From: Bacteroidota bacterium
GTDB lineage: Bacteria > Bacteroidota > Bacteroidia > Chitinophagales > Chitinophagaceae
DNA: 64,000 nt
Assembly (NCBI GenBank): GCA_013286315.1
Contig: JABDFX010000003.1
Span: 1 to 64,000 of the forward strand
Direction of reading: 5' to 3'
This document shows, in pieces, positions 25,282-34,139 of this stretch. How positions within the stretch are numbered: the stretch's first letter is position 1; each line of letters opens with the position of its first letter. Made by a program: the position numbers and the translations under genes. The notes below the pieces were generated by a model. It saw only the letters and a program-made list of their open reading frames with translations, did no database searches and had not been told where the DNA came from.

Positions 25282-26199
25282 TTAATAATTTCTGATTTCA
25301 ATGCCACCAAAAACAGAGGATCCGTCGATAATGAGCACTTTATTCGGATCTGTAGTGCCGATATTCGTTCTTTTGTCTTCTATATTTCCGAATACCGAAG
25401 TCAGTTGACTCCTCACTTCCCAATGAGGAGGTACGATTATTTTTGTGCCGCCCATAATCTGCGTGATATCCAGGGAAGCCGTGCCCTGAATATCGGCCTG
25501 GCTGAGATTAATTTCTGCGCCCCCCATGAAAATGGTGATGTCCCCCCCCTTAAAATTTTTTGATAAAATATTTTTATGTATACCGCCCAGGATAGTGGTC
25601 GCATCGATAAAATCTTCCGATGAAAAACCCTTGGAACTGTATCCCATGCCGCTGGTAGAACCTGTGGTTTCACCCATACGCGCATCTGCAGGATCTTCGG
25701 GGAAACCACCTACTCCCGGATATCCCCGCTGATGTCTCCTTCTCTGCCATCTCTCCCAATCCCTTTGCTTAGATTTCCAATCCTTTTGCTCCCATTTCCG
25801 GTGCCATTCATGCTCCATCCAATGCGGTTTTTTCGGACGGATCAGCATGATAAGACCAACTAAGATGATGACGGCCGGCCAAATAAAACGATGAATATCA
25901 AGTCCGGGAACGAGTTGATCCATCAGAAAAAAAGTGCCGATGAGAATCATGATCAGCCATCCGGGTCCCCGAAAGGCATGTGCGAGACCGCTGAAAATTC
26001 CGATAATTATCAATAAAAACTGCCAACTGAACATCCAATCCGGCAAAGGCATTCCGAACTGATGTGCCAGTAATACACCGCCTACACTTACCAGGCCGAT
26101 AGGAATCAGGATCCTGCCAGCTGACCTTCTACGGATGCGATTGTTGATATCTTTTTTATTGCTGATATCCTCTTTTATATTGGGTTCCATATTGTCCAT
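25282..26199 (-). CDS. LiaF-like transmembrane protein
   Basis: A protein of 305 residues: a short N-terminal tail, four transmembrane helices (about 29-125) of the LiaI/LiaF-like (DUF5668) type, a basic Trp/Arg-rich linker (KWEQKDWKSKQRDWERWQRR), then a C-terminal LiaF-like beta domain with ATTILGGIHKNI, IFMGGAEINL, TQIMGGTKII and SSVFGGIEIRNY repeats. LiaF in Firmicutes restrains a two-component kinase in the envelope-stress response. Here it heads an operon with a LytS/LytTR pair, so an analogous sensor-inhibitor role is plausible but inferred. Confidence 0.85.
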   Translation of the reverse strand: MDNMEPNIKEDISNKKDINNRIRRRSAGRILIPIGLVSVGGVLLAHQFGMPLPDWMFSWQFLLIIIGIFSGLAHAFRGPGWLIMILIGTFFLMDQLVPGLDIHRFIWPAVIILVGLIMLIRPKKPHWMEHEWHRKWEQKDWKSKQRDWERWQRRRHQRGYPGVGGFPEDPADARMGETTGSTSGMGYSSKGFSSEDFIDATTILGGIHKNILSKNFKGGDITIFMGGAEINLSQADIQGTASLDITQIMGGTKIIVPPHWEVRSQLTSVFGNIEDKRTNIGTTDPNKVLIIDGSSVFGGIEIRNY

Positions 26200-26313
26200 T
26201 TCCCTAAATTTTAAGTAAAACTAGCCCCCTTCAACTTTTATTACAAAGGTTTATAGGTCATTTCGGTATGTATGACGGTGAAAGCCGGAAATTATCCGGT
26301 AAAAAATAATGGG

Positions 26314-27948
26314 TCAGAATATTTGAAACTGGTCCCCGTCGAATAAACCCCGATCACTAAGCTTAAGGTGGGGTATAACGAGGAGTGCCATAAACGAGAG
26401 TGTCATAAAGGGCGAGAGTAACCGGGAACCCATTCTTTTTGCCTCTGCATCCAGGGTGGTATAACTTTCAGCTGTCCGGTACCCGTCTTTTGCACTCATC
26501 AAACCGGCTACCGGTAGTCCCAGTTTTTTTACCATCCCTTCGCCGGCTACGCTGATCCCGCCTTTTTCCGAAATCACAGCATTTATAGCACGGCTCAGCG
26601 CTTCATCACTCACACCAACCGCAACGATATTATGGCTGTCGTGCGCGACTGAAGATGCCAAAGCTCCGGACTTTAATCCGATGTTTTTGATAAAGGCGAT
26701 GGCAACAGGCGCTTTTTTATAACGGTTCAGCACAACGATTTTCAGGATATCCCGCGAGGGGTCAGCTTCCCAAACTCCATTTTTCGCATATATCTCTGCG
26801 TTATATTTCCCCGTGATCAGCTGTCCGTCATAAGCTTCGATTACCGGGTACGGATAGATAGATTTATCGGAAGGTCGCGCGCTGAAAACAAAATCTTCCG
26901 GCCTGGTATATGAACAATCGAACTGATTCGGATTGGACAAATGGGGAACAGAATTTATTTTAGTTTTCCCATTTTCAGCAACTAACCCACCTTGAAGGTA
27001 AGTTTGCAGTACTTCAAAATTTTTCAAGTCTTTCAATAGAATAAAATCCGCAGAATCGCCCGGACGCAAACGTCCTACATCCAGATTATAATGTAAGATC
27101 GGATTGATGCAGGCTGCTCTGAGTACTTTAAATGGATCAATATTCTTTGCAACGGCTCTTGCACAAAGTTGATTGATATGGCCGCTTAACAGACTGTCGG
27201 GATGTTTGTCGTCGCTACATAACATCATATTTTCCCAATGTTCATTTAGCAAATCAGCAAGGGCCTCAAAATTTCTTGCAGCGCTTCCTTCCCGTATTAG
27301 TATTTTCATTCCCATCCCCAATTTATCCAACGCTTCCCCGGCTGTAAAACATTCGTGATCTGTGGTGATTCCGGCCTGGATATATTTGCGTGCCTCCTCA
27401 CCGCGCAAGCCGGGCGCATGTCCATCAACCGGCTTATGATATTTCTTGGAAGAAGCGATTTTCTTCAACACTTCCGGATCACCCTGTAGGACGCCGGGGA
27501 AATTCATCATTTCACTGAGGTATTTGATTTCGGGTCTTGATAATAATTGATCCACTTCGTCTGACCGGAGGGATGCACCGGCCGTTTCGAATGCAGTAGC
27601 AGGCACGCAGCTCGGCGCGCCGAAATAAAAGTGGAATGGCGTCTTTTTCCCGTTTTCGATCATGAAGTCGACACCTGCCATTCCCAGGACGTTGGCAATT
27701 TCATGAGGATCACTCACTGTTGCCACAGTTCCGTGCACTACTGCGAGCCTCGCAAATTCCGACGGAACAAGCATTGAACTTTCAATATGAACGTGAGCAT
27801 CGATAAAACCCGGACAGATATATTGGTCTGGAACTGTTTGATTTGAATCCAATTCCTGAACTCTGAGAATTTTTTTATCCGCGATGTGCACCTCGGCGGG
27901 ATAGACTCTCGCGGCCAGTATATCTATTAGCTTTCCTTTAATGACCAT
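26314..27948 (-). CDS. ade: Adenine deaminase
   Basis: Converts adenine to hypoxanthine in purine salvage. The 544-residue length and the architecture (amidohydrolase metal motif FIDAHVHIESSM, FYFGAPSCVPAT, VDGHAPGL, CSDDKHPDSL, and the C-terminal SVAHDSHNIVAVG and GGISVAGEG) fit the Ade family rather than adenosine deaminase. It follows trmD by 9 bp on the same strand and is probably cotranscribed. Confidence 0.94.
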   Translation of the reverse strand: MVIKGKLIDILAARVYPAEVHIADKKILRVQELDSNQTVPDQYICPGFIDAHVHIESSMLVPSEFARLAVVHGTVATVSDPHEIANVLGMAGVDFMIENGKKTPFHFYFGAPSCVPATAFETAGASLRSDEVDQLLSRPEIKYLSEMMNFPGVLQGDPEVLKKIASSKKYHKPVDGHAPGLRGEEARKYIQAGITTDHECFTAGEALDKLGMGMKILIREGSAARNFEALADLLNEHWENMMLCSDDKHPDSLLSGHINQLCARAVAKNIDPFKVLRAACINPILHYNLDVGRLRPGDSADFILLKDLKNFEVLQTYLQGGLVAENGKTKINSVPHLSNPNQFDCSYTRPEDFVFSARPSDKSIYPYPVIEAYDGQLITGKYNAEIYAKNGVWEADPSRDILKIVVLNRYKKAPVAIAFIKNIGLKSGALASSVAHDSHNIVAVGVSDEALSRAINAVISEKGGISVAGEGMVKKLGLPVAGLMSAKDGYRTAESYTTLDAEAKRMGSRLLSPFMTLSFMALLVIPHLKLSDRGLFDGDQFQIF

Positions 27949-27957
27949 GTTAAAATC

Positions 27958-28635
27958 TTAATCGCTCAGAAGGCCAGGTCGTTTTTCTTTTGTTTTGCGG
28001 AGTGATGCTTCATATCGCCATTCTGCGATTTTAGCAGGATCACCGCTCAACAGAATTTCGGGCACCTTCCAGCCCTTGAAATCTGCCGGCCTGGTATAAA
28101 CGGGTGGTGCGAGCAGGTTGTCCTGAAAGGAGTCAAACAGAGCGGAAGTTTCATCATTCAGAACTCCGGGCAGCAGTCTTCCAATAGCATCCGTTAATAC
28201 GGCAGCCGGCAATTCACCTCCACTCAGCACATAGTCCCCTATGGAAATTTCTCGTGTTATATAATGTTCACGGATCCGTTCATCGATCCCTTTATAATGT
28301 CCGGAGATGATCATCAGATTTTCTTTCATTGAAAGGGCATTGGCCATTGGCTGATTTAATAATTCTCCGTCCGGACTCATGAAGATAATCTCCTCGTAAT
28401 CTCTTTCTTTTTTCAAAGATTCAATGGCATTGGCAAGAGGTTCGCACATCATTACCATACCAGCTCCGCCGCCATACTGATAGTCATCCACCTGTCCGTA
28501 TTCGTTCACTGCCCAGTTCCTTAACGGATGTACAAAAATCTCCAATAGATTTTTTTCCCTGGCTCTTTTCAATATGGAATGGGAAAATGAACTTTCGAGC
28601 AATTCCGGTAAAACACTGATAATGTCGATGCGCAA
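27958..28635 (-). CDS. trmD: tRNA (guanine37-N1)-methyltransferase TrmD
   Basis: TrmD methylates G37 next to the anticodon of several tRNAs, preventing frameshifts. The start is taken as TTG at 28635, giving [13 protein letters not shown] and 225 residues. YGGGAGMVM (54-62), [10 protein letters not shown] (111-120) and [11 protein letters not shown] (131-141) are the SAM-binding knot elements. The frame stays open upstream to 28941, but that part runs through palindromic repeats and is not protein-like. In many bacteria trmD lies in the rpsP-rimM-rplS operon; here it is with ade. Confidence 0.94.
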   Translation of the reverse strand: MRIDIISVLPELLESSFSHSILKRAREKNLLEIFVHPLRNWAVNEYGQVDDYQYGGGAGMVMMCEPLANAIESLKKERDYEEIIFMSPDGELLNQPMANALSMKENLMIISGHYKGIDERIREHYITREISIGDYVLSGGELPAAVLTDAIGRLLPGVLNDETSALFDSFQDNLLAPPVYTRPADFKGWKVPEILLSGDPAKIAEWRYEASLRKTKEKRPGLLSD

Positions 28636-28765
28636 TGTGAAAAATTTGTTTTGAATAAGGAATCCTGGATACGCTTTGGCTGACTTTTTTTCAGGTTTCT
28701 TCGATATTCCTTCTATATTGGTTCTATATGGTTTCGGGTTTTCCATGGATTGGTTTCGTGGTTTC

Positions 28766-28836
28766 TTCGGGAATCCTTCGGGAAGGCTTCGGGAACTCCC
28801 GAAGCCTTCCCGAACACTTCCCGAAGCCTTCCCGAA
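28766..28836. repeat. TTCGGGAA octamer palindrome array upstream of trmD
   Basis: Three TTCGGGAA-type units on the left face three to four TTCCCGAA-type units on the right. The core is an 18-bp perfect inverted repeat (28777-28794 with 28797-28814) around a 2-base centre, and the right arm is repeated again at 28819-28836 (period 22). The 271 bp gap between trmD and the S4 gene holds nothing else I can support. Confidence 0.9.
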
Positions 28837-28906
28837 TACAACCCATAGGCATATCGAATAAATAAGGAAATAAACCCGGCACAAACCCGAAAAATACATT
28901 CTGCCC

Positions 28907-29308
28907 TTATGGCAGGTGCGCTGCAGAATCCCCCATTCCATCCAGGTCGCGACGTTGTTTTTTTGTTGGCCTGCCTAATTTACTCAATCTCTTTCCGGTA
29001 TGAAAAGTGGCAGCCTGATATTGGATTCGCTCTACTTCTTCCTCTGGTGTTATATCAAGGTAATATTTTACTGCTTCAGAAAATGCCAGACGATGATCCA
29101 GTAATCCGGTCACCTGAACACGCCATCTCTTGGCTTCCGTTTTTACTTCATAAATATCACCAATATGTACCTGTTTGGAGGGCTTAACCTGTCCGGCTTC
29201 ATTTTTTACTTTCCTTTTTTCGCAGGCATCCGATGCAAGGCTTCTTGTCTTGAAAAGCCTGATGGCCCACAAGTATTTATCGATGCGTAATTTTTCTTTT
29301 TCAGCCAC
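28907..29308 (-). CDS. S4-domain RNA-binding protein (Hsp15/HslR-like)
   Basis: A small protein of about 133 residues with an N-terminal S4 RNA-binding domain, starting [19 protein letters not shown], then [15 protein letters not shown]. The basic C-terminal tail [12 protein letters not shown] is typical of the HslR/Hsp15 family, which binds stalled 50S-nascent chain complexes in E. coli. A longer reading begins with ATG at 29350, but its first 14 codons are encoded by a heptamer repeat array (29314-29341), so the GTG at 29308 is preferred. Confidence 0.83.
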   Translation of the reverse strand: MAEKEKLRIDKYLWAIRLFKTRSLASDACEKRKVKNEAGQVKPSKQVHIGDIYEVKTEAKRWRVQVTGLLDHRLAFSEAVKYYLDITPEEEVERIQYQAATFHTGKRLSKLGRPTKKQRRDLDGMGDSAAHLP

Positions 29309-29313
29309 TTTTT

Positions 29314-29341
29314 TTGACAGTTGAAGGTTGACAGTTGTCGG
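29314..29341. repeat. Heptamer tandem array (TTGACAG type)
   Basis: Four 7-bp units, TTGACAG, TTGAAGG, TTGACAG and TTGTCGG, lie between the S4 gene and the M20 peptidase gene. The unit resembles GTTGACN arrays at 45304, 45398 and 46400. Confidence 0.75.
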
Positions 29342-29370
29342 TACTTCCAAAATTTCATTCTTCCATACTT

Positions 29371-29398
29371 GCGTTCAGCTTTGCGCTTTGAGCTCATT
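29371..29398. repeat. Heptamer tandem array (GCTTTGA type) containing the M20 stop codon
   Basis: Four 7-bp units, GCGTTCA, GCTTTGC, GCTTTGA and GCTCATT, overlap the TGA stop (29394-29396) of the dipeptidase gene. The same unit type (reverse complement AAAGC) occurs at 33354, 38856 and 46461. Confidence 0.7.
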
Positions 29399-30767
29399 TG
29401 AGGCTTTCTTCCGCAAAGAACTTATGAAAATATGGTATCGTTTCTATCCCTTTATAAAAATTAGCGATATTATATTTTTCATTGGGCGAATGCAGGTTGT
29501 CACTGTCCAATCCGAAGCCCATAAATACAATCTTGATACCAAGTTCACTTTCCAATAGTGAACAAATCGGAATACTTCCGCCTCCACGCTGGGGTACGGG
29601 TTTCTTTCCAAAGCTGGCCTCAATTGCTTTTTCAGCGGCGATATAGGCCAGTGAATCCATCGGTGTCATATAGGGCTCCCCGCCATGAAGTTCAAAAGTA
29701 TTAACCGTTACTCCGGGAGGTGCAATTTTCTTAAAATAATCCAGCAGCATATGTGCAATTTCTCCGGAACGCTGATTTGGAACCAGCCTCGCTGAAATCT
29801 TTGCTGATGCAATGGAAGGCAGAACGGTCTTCGATCCTTCTCCCTGAAAACCACCCCAGATTCCGTTGAGTTCCAATGTCGGACGAATACCCGTACGTTC
29901 ATTGGTACTGTATCCTTTTTCACCCCACAGAGATTTGACACCAAGATCCCGCATATATTCCTTTTCATCAAACGGAGCAGCAGCCATTTTTTCCCGGTCC
30001 GCAACAGAAGATTCTACTACGTTGTCATAAAATCCGGGAATCGTGATGTGATTATTTTCATCATGACAGCTGGCGATCATTTTCGCGAGTATTGTAATCG
30101 GATTAGCTACTGCACCACCATATACACCACTATGCAAATCGCGGTTTGGTCCGGTGATTTCAACCTGGATATAAGCCAGTCCCCGCACACCGATTTCTAT
30201 GGAAGGAGTTTCGAGGCTGATCATCGACGTATCGCTGATCAGAATCACATCCGCTTTTAGCAGGTCCTTATGAGAAGAAATAAAGTCGCCGAGACTGGGA
30301 GAACCAATTTCTTCCTCACCTTCGATGATAAATTTGATATTGCACGGCAGCTCTCCGGATTGGTTCATTATTTCCAACGCCTTTACATGCATAAAGAACT
30401 GACCTTTGTCATCGGCTGAACCCCGGGCATATATCATTCCGTTTTTTATAGTGGGTTCGAATGGTGGTGTATGCCACAGTTCCAACGGATCCACCGGTTG
30501 TACATCATAGTGACCATACACCAGGACGGTTGGTTTGGAAACATCCACTATTTTTTCCGCGAATACAACAGGATGGCCCGCAGTCGGAAATATTTCTGCT
30601 TTGCTTGCACCCGCATCCATTAGCGATTGTCTGACAGCTTCCGCACAGGTGATCATATCCCGCTGATGAGTACTGTCGGAACTCACGGATGGGATCCTTA
30701 ACAAAGCTTTCAGTTCTTCCAGAAATCTTTCCTGATTCTTATCCTGATACGTTTTCCACGCTTGCAT
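29394..30767 (-). CDS. M20 family dipeptidase
   Basis: A 457-residue zinc-dependent dipeptidase of the M20 family (CNDP-like). It has VLVYGHYDVQPVDP, GSADDKGQ, EGEEEIGS with the catalytic Glu pair, the dimerisation domain from about 200 to 320, and a final PQRGGGSIPI and LHSPNEKY. The ATG at 30767 gives MQAWKTYQDKNQERFLEEL, the usual opening; a longer reading to 30884 overlaps the CDF gene and is rejected. A 7-of-8 -7 box (TAAATTCG) lies about 20 bases upstream. The stop lies inside a heptamer array. Confidence 0.92.
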   Translation of the reverse strand: MQAWKTYQDKNQERFLEELKALLRIPSVSSDSTHQRDMITCAEAVRQSLMDAGASKAEIFPTAGHPVVFAEKIVDVSKPTVLVYGHYDVQPVDPLELWHTPPFEPTIKNGMIYARGSADDKGQFFMHVKALEIMNQSGELPCNIKFIIEGEEEIGSPSLGDFISSHKDLLKADVILISDTSMISLETPSIEIGVRGLAYIQVEITGPNRDLHSGVYGGAVANPITILAKMIASCHDENNHITIPGFYDNVVESSVADREKMAAAPFDEKEYMRDLGVKSLWGEKGYSTNERTGIRPTLELNGIWGGFQGEGSKTVLPSIASAKISARLVPNQRSGEIAHMLLDYFKKIAPPGVTVNTFELHGGEPYMTPMDSLAYIAAEKAIEASFGKKPVPQRGGGSIPICSLLESELGIKIVFMGFGLDSDNLHSPNEKYNIANFYKGIETIPYFHKFFAEESLK

Positions 30768-30840
30768 GGGTAATGGGTTTTTGTAGATGTTTGCGAATTT
30801 AGGCCGTTTTGAGAAATGCTGTTTATTTGAATAAATCTGA

Positions 30841-31836
30841 TCAGGATGTGGTAGACAGGTCATGTTTTTTATTTGGAATAACATTCGCCATATCCCAATA
30901 GATTTTTCTGCTGAAAGGATGTTGCCTTACAGGACAATCCGATTTTATGCAAATAGGACAGCAGCTGCTGATACAATCATCTGAGTGAACAAAAAATTCC
31001 ATGGAAGATCCAAATTCTCGTATAATAATTTTTCGAAGGCTGTCGATTTCAATATGTGCTTCCCGAACATTCAAATACCAGGGAACGGTCATGTGACAAT
31101 CTACGTGAAGCACATTTCCGAATTTTATTACCCGCAGGTTATGGATGTCAACCCAGTTGGGAAGCCTGCTGTTATTAACGAGGTCAATCACTTTCACGAG
31201 GATTTTTTCATCTGCTTCGTCCATAATTCCGGCCACCGATTTCCGGGCAATCCGATATCCGATAATCATGATTACAACACTCATGATGATGGCCACGATA
31301 CTGTCCAATTGGGGGATATGCGTAAAATAAATCAGAAACAGTCCGAGGATAATGGCCAGCGTGGAATAAGTGTCAGATTGCAGATGATGGCCGCTCGCCT
31401 GCAGGGCCTCTGAATTATTTTCCCTGCCTTTTTTAACGGCGTACAAACCGACAATAAAATTTATTATGGCCGAGACAGCAACCAGAATAATACCCGCATT
31501 GAGTTGTTGTAACTGAAGCGGATGTATGAGCTGATTCACTGCCTCATAAATAATAAAAACTCCCGCGAGCATGATCAGCGTGCCTTCGATAGCGGCAGAC
31601 AGAAACTCAGCCTTACCATGCCCGTAAGGATGATTTGTGTCCCTTGGTTTATAAGCGATGGATAAACTATATAGTCCAACCAGTCCGGCAATGACATTTA
31701 CTATACTTTCAAGTGCATCAGTCAGGATGGCTACCGAATGTGTAAGATACCAGGCAATAATTTTTATTGAGAATAAAATCACCGCAACGAAAAGTATCCA
31801 TTTCTGAATGCTGAGGTTTTGCCTGCCTTTATCCAC
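30841..31836 (-). CDS. Cation diffusion facilitator (CDF) family transporter
   Basis: A polytopic CDF protein of about 331 residues, an antiporter of divalent metals such as Zn2+ or Fe2+. Family features are TDALESIVNVIAGLVGLYSL, the NHPYGHGKAEFLSA block and a C-terminal metal-binding domain with VDCHMTVPWYLNV. The C-terminal tail is Cys-rich, with six Cys between DDC and SDCPVRQHPF, possibly an extra metal site. The longest reading starts with TTG at 31854, inside a -7 box; the GTG at 31836 is preferred. Confidence 0.88.
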   Translation of the reverse strand: MDKGRQNLSIQKWILFVAVILFSIKIIAWYLTHSVAILTDALESIVNVIAGLVGLYSLSIAYKPRDTNHPYGHGKAEFLSAAIEGTLIMLAGVFIIYEAVNQLIHPLQLQQLNAGIILVAVSAIINFIVGLYAVKKGRENNSEALQASGHHLQSDTYSTLAIILGLFLIYFTHIPQLDSIVAIIMSVVIMIIGYRIARKSVAGIMDEADEKILVKVIDLVNNSRLPNWVDIHNLRVIKFGNVLHVDCHMTVPWYLNVREAHIEIDSLRKIIIREFGSSMEFFVHSDDCISSCCPICIKSDCPVRQHPFSRKIYWDMANVIPNKKHDLSTTS

Positions 31837-31851
31837 GTGATAATTTGTCAG

Positions 31852-31859
31852 CAAATGTA
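31852..31859 (-). promoter_or_regulatory. Predicted -7 box (TACATTTG) of the CDF gene
   Basis: Exact TAnnTTTG match on the minus strand, 15 bases before the GTG start at 31836. It overlaps the TTG that opens the longest frame, arguing against that start. Confidence 0.55.
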
Positions 31860-31890
31860 AATGGAATCAATGCGAATGGGATGGGTTTTT

Positions 31891-33339
31891 TTAAGAGATA
31901 TCCGGAACAGAGATTTTATTTTCCGGATGGTTACGATTGCGGAATTTTTTCAACATACGATAATAGAATTCCCTGTTAAACAGTTGTGAATCTGCCATGG
32001 CCTTATAGGTCAGGAAAATACCTACCGGCAGAAGTACAATGGTGGCCATCCACATTCCGCTGAAAGGAAGCATGACATCTTGCTTAACAAACTTTCTTCC
32101 AAAATTATTCAGGAGAAAAAATATGACGAAAAATATAACGGCAAAGATCAGGGGAAGACCGATTCCACCTTTGCGGATGATAGATCCGAGTGGTGCGCCG
32201 ATCAGAAAAAGGACCAGGCAGGCAATCGACATGGTAATTTTTTCATGCCACGCCATGAGATGATTTCGCAGATTGCTTCGATCGTTTTCATAACTGACTG
32301 CGGAAATATCAGTACTGGTCTTTATGTTATTGATGGTTGAATAAGTTCGGGACAGCGCATCATGAAAAGTGGAATCCGGTATCAGTTGTTGAATGGAATC
32401 CAGTTTTGCAATCGGGGATCTGGATTTCCAGGGACTGTCGAGGTATCTCAGAAGATGTATCTGCGCGCTCAACAGGGTGTTGGCCTGTTTCTGATATGCG
32501 GCAGTCGTGTGTTCAAGGGAGTCGATGGTAGTTGCCAGTTGTCGCATATTGAGCATCTGGTAATTGTTCTTAAACGCACTGTCGTCCGTCTTATTTAATT
32601 TGAAAGAACTCAGGTCGAATACTTTTTTATATTCTTCAAAGCCTATACGTATGAGTTCTGTATTTACTGTATTACGCTGACCTTTTTCCTGGTAGTTCCA
32701 TCCGTTTTTCAGGTTAAATTCCAGGAATTTTTTATCGGGTGAGATAGTCATTTTGCCACTTTGAGCGACAGTGGCATAATCCTGTAACAGATTGTAATTA
32801 TGCTGGAAGATCAATATATCATGAATATTTGTCCCATCCTTGTCCTTTTTACCAATTTTGATAATATAGCCGTCGATTTTATCGTAAAAGACTCCTTCTT
32901 TGATATCGAAAGCTGGTTTGGAGACAATAATATCATATTTGAGAGTCTGCATTTTCAATTGCGCCACAGGAATAATATAATTATTGAATGCGAAAGCAAT
33001 ACCGCAGATTACCAGGGAACAAATAAAAAGGGGACGCATAAAGCGGAGCAGGGGAATGCCAGCCGATTTAATGGCTACGAGTTCAAAAGTTTCACCCAGG
33101 TTTCCAAAAGTCATAATAGATGAAAGCAACACAGCCAGGGGCAGGGCGAGCGGAACAAGTGTTGCGCAGACATATATTATAAAAGTGAAAATGGTGATCA
33201 TATCCAGGCCTTTGCCTACGATATCATCAATATAAAGCCAGAAAAACTGGAGGACCAATACGAAGACGGTGATGAAAAATGTGGCTATGAACGGACCGAT
33301 GAAAGCGCCAATAATTAGTTTGTCTAATTTTTTTATCAC
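31891..33339 (-). CDS. LptF/LptG (YjgP/YjgQ) family permease
   Basis: A 482-residue membrane protein of the LptF/LptG family, the permease subunits of the ABC machine that extracts LPS from the inner membrane. Three N-terminal helices (about 10-125) with TLVPLALPLAVLLSSIMTFG, a large periplasmic beta-jellyroll region, and three C-terminal helices with LIGAPLGSIIRKGG are typical. Which of the two subunits it is cannot be told; many Bacteroidota proteins are fused or long. Start GTG at 33339, four bases after a -7 box, suggests a leaderless mRNA. Confidence 0.9.
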   Translation of the reverse strand: MIKKLDKLIIGAFIGPFIATFFITVFVLVLQFFWLYIDDIVGKGLDMITIFTFIIYVCATLVPLALPLAVLLSSIMTFGNLGETFELVAIKSAGIPLLRFMRPLFICSLVICGIAFAFNNYIIPVAQLKMQTLKYDIIVSKPAFDIKEGVFYDKIDGYIIKIGKKDKDGTNIHDILIFQHNYNLLQDYATVAQSGKMTISPDKKFLEFNLKNGWNYQEKGQRNTVNTELIRIGFEEYKKVFDLSSFKLNKTDDSAFKNNYQMLNMRQLATTIDSLEHTTAAYQKQANTLLSAQIHLLRYLDSPWKSRSPIAKLDSIQQLIPDSTFHDALSRTYSTINNIKTSTDISAVSYENDRSNLRNHLMAWHEKITMSIACLVLFLIGAPLGSIIRKGGIGLPLIFAVIFFVIFFLLNNFGRKFVKQDVMLPFSGMWMATIVLLPVGIFLTYKAMADSQLFNREFYYRMLKKFRNRNHPENKISVPDIS

Positions 33340-33343
33340 TTTG

Positions 33344-33351
33344 CAAAAATA
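33344..33351 (-). promoter_or_regulatory. Predicted -7 box (TATTTTTG) of the LptF/LptG-like gene
   Basis: Exact TAnnTTTG match with only four bases (33340-33343) before the GTG start codon. Confidence 0.6.
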
Positions 33352-33353
33352 AC

Positions 33354-33381
33354 CTAAAGCTTAAAGCACAAAGCCTAAAAC
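33354..33381. repeat. Heptamer tandem array (nnAAAGC type)
   Basis: Four 7-bp units, CTAAAGC, TTAAAGC, ACAAAGC and CTAAAAC, lie directly upstream of the LptF/LptG-like promoter. Same unit family as arrays at 29371, 38856 and 46461. Confidence 0.8.
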
Positions 33382-33410
33382 CAATGTAAAATGTGGAATT
33401 GAAAATTCAA

Positions 33411-33441
33411 ACGGTCATCGGTGAACGGTCACCGGTCAACG
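33411..33441. repeat. ACGGTCA-type tandem array
   Basis: Diverged copies of ACGGTCA and its partial inverse occupy the gap just after the START-like gene stop (minus strand). Related to the CGGTCAA array at 45398 and GTTGACC at 45304 (reverse complements). Confidence 0.65.
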
Positions 33442-33443
33442 AA

Positions 33444-33824
33444 TTAGTTTCCCAGGCGGTGAAACAGATCCTTCACCTGGTAACTCCAAAGCTGTGATTG
33501 GTCCTTGATATCTTTTTTATCGGCGAAATCTTTTATCAGAAGAATTGTTTGATTGGTGATATCTGATTTTTCAATCCGGAATTCGAAAAATTCTTCTTTA
33601 GGGGAGTCGGACCAGTGAAAACGAACAAACTTATCTAATTCGCTTTCCAATACTTCAGCCTTGGTTGTTGAACCATTCCATGAAAAACTGAAAATATTAT
33701 CCCGCTCGTCTACTTTATCCGCAAACCATTCCTGAAGGCCGGCCGGGGTACTCAAGAACTCATATAAAATGGAGGGTGGGCATTTTAAAGAGTATTCTAA
33801 CGTGAACTGCTGTTTCTTGCTCAT
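33444..33824 (-). CDS. START-like domain (SRPBCC) protein
   Basis: A 126-residue protein resembling the AHSA1/SRPBCC fold: FTLEYSLKCPPSILYEFLSTPAGLQEWFADKV at the N-terminus and a C-terminal helix DQSQLWSYQVKDLFHRLGN. This short START-like family is common in Bacteroidota and its ligand is unknown. It is divergent from rpoD across a 315 bp gap. A repeat array abuts its stop. Confidence 0.82.
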   Translation of the reverse strand: MSKKQQFTLEYSLKCPPSILYEFLSTPAGLQEWFADKVDERDNIFSFSWNGSTTKAEVLESELDKFVRFHWSDSPKEEFFEFRIEKSDITNQTILLIKDFADKKDIKDQSQLWSYQVKDLFHRLGN

Positions 33825-34139
33825 CTATTGTCTATTGATCGTGGGCTGCAATTATAGATAAATATTTCATGACCTGAAATTTTTTTTAATTCTTCAGAAA
33901 AGCCTGATAATGAAGAAATCATCCCTTCCAATAATGGGAAACAGTTGAAAATCAGTCATTTATCGCAGTTCGGGTTTGCTATTCACGTTCTTAAACCTTA
34001 TATTGGATAGGTTAATGTGAATCTTATGTTGAACATGATAAGAAAAGATTCAATTATGCGTTTTTATTAGGATCCTAATATCTGAATTTCTGAAGAACCC
34101 TTTAACCTATAACCCTTTAAAAATTACCTGCCCATGAGT
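33825..34139. other. Intergenic region upstream of rpoD (315 bp)
   Basis: No gene and no exact -7 box was found. A 7-bp inverted repeat, TTCTTCA/TGAAGAA (33890-33896 and 33911-33917), and a direct repeat AACCCTTTAA just before the rpoD start are the only local structures seen. The rpoD promoter presumably lies here but does not match TAnnTTTG. Confidence 0.4.

Noticed and set aside
28636-28941. N-terminal extension of trmD by about 100 codons
   Set aside because: The open frame runs through the TTCGGGAA palindrome array and gives low-complexity sequence unlike any TrmD.
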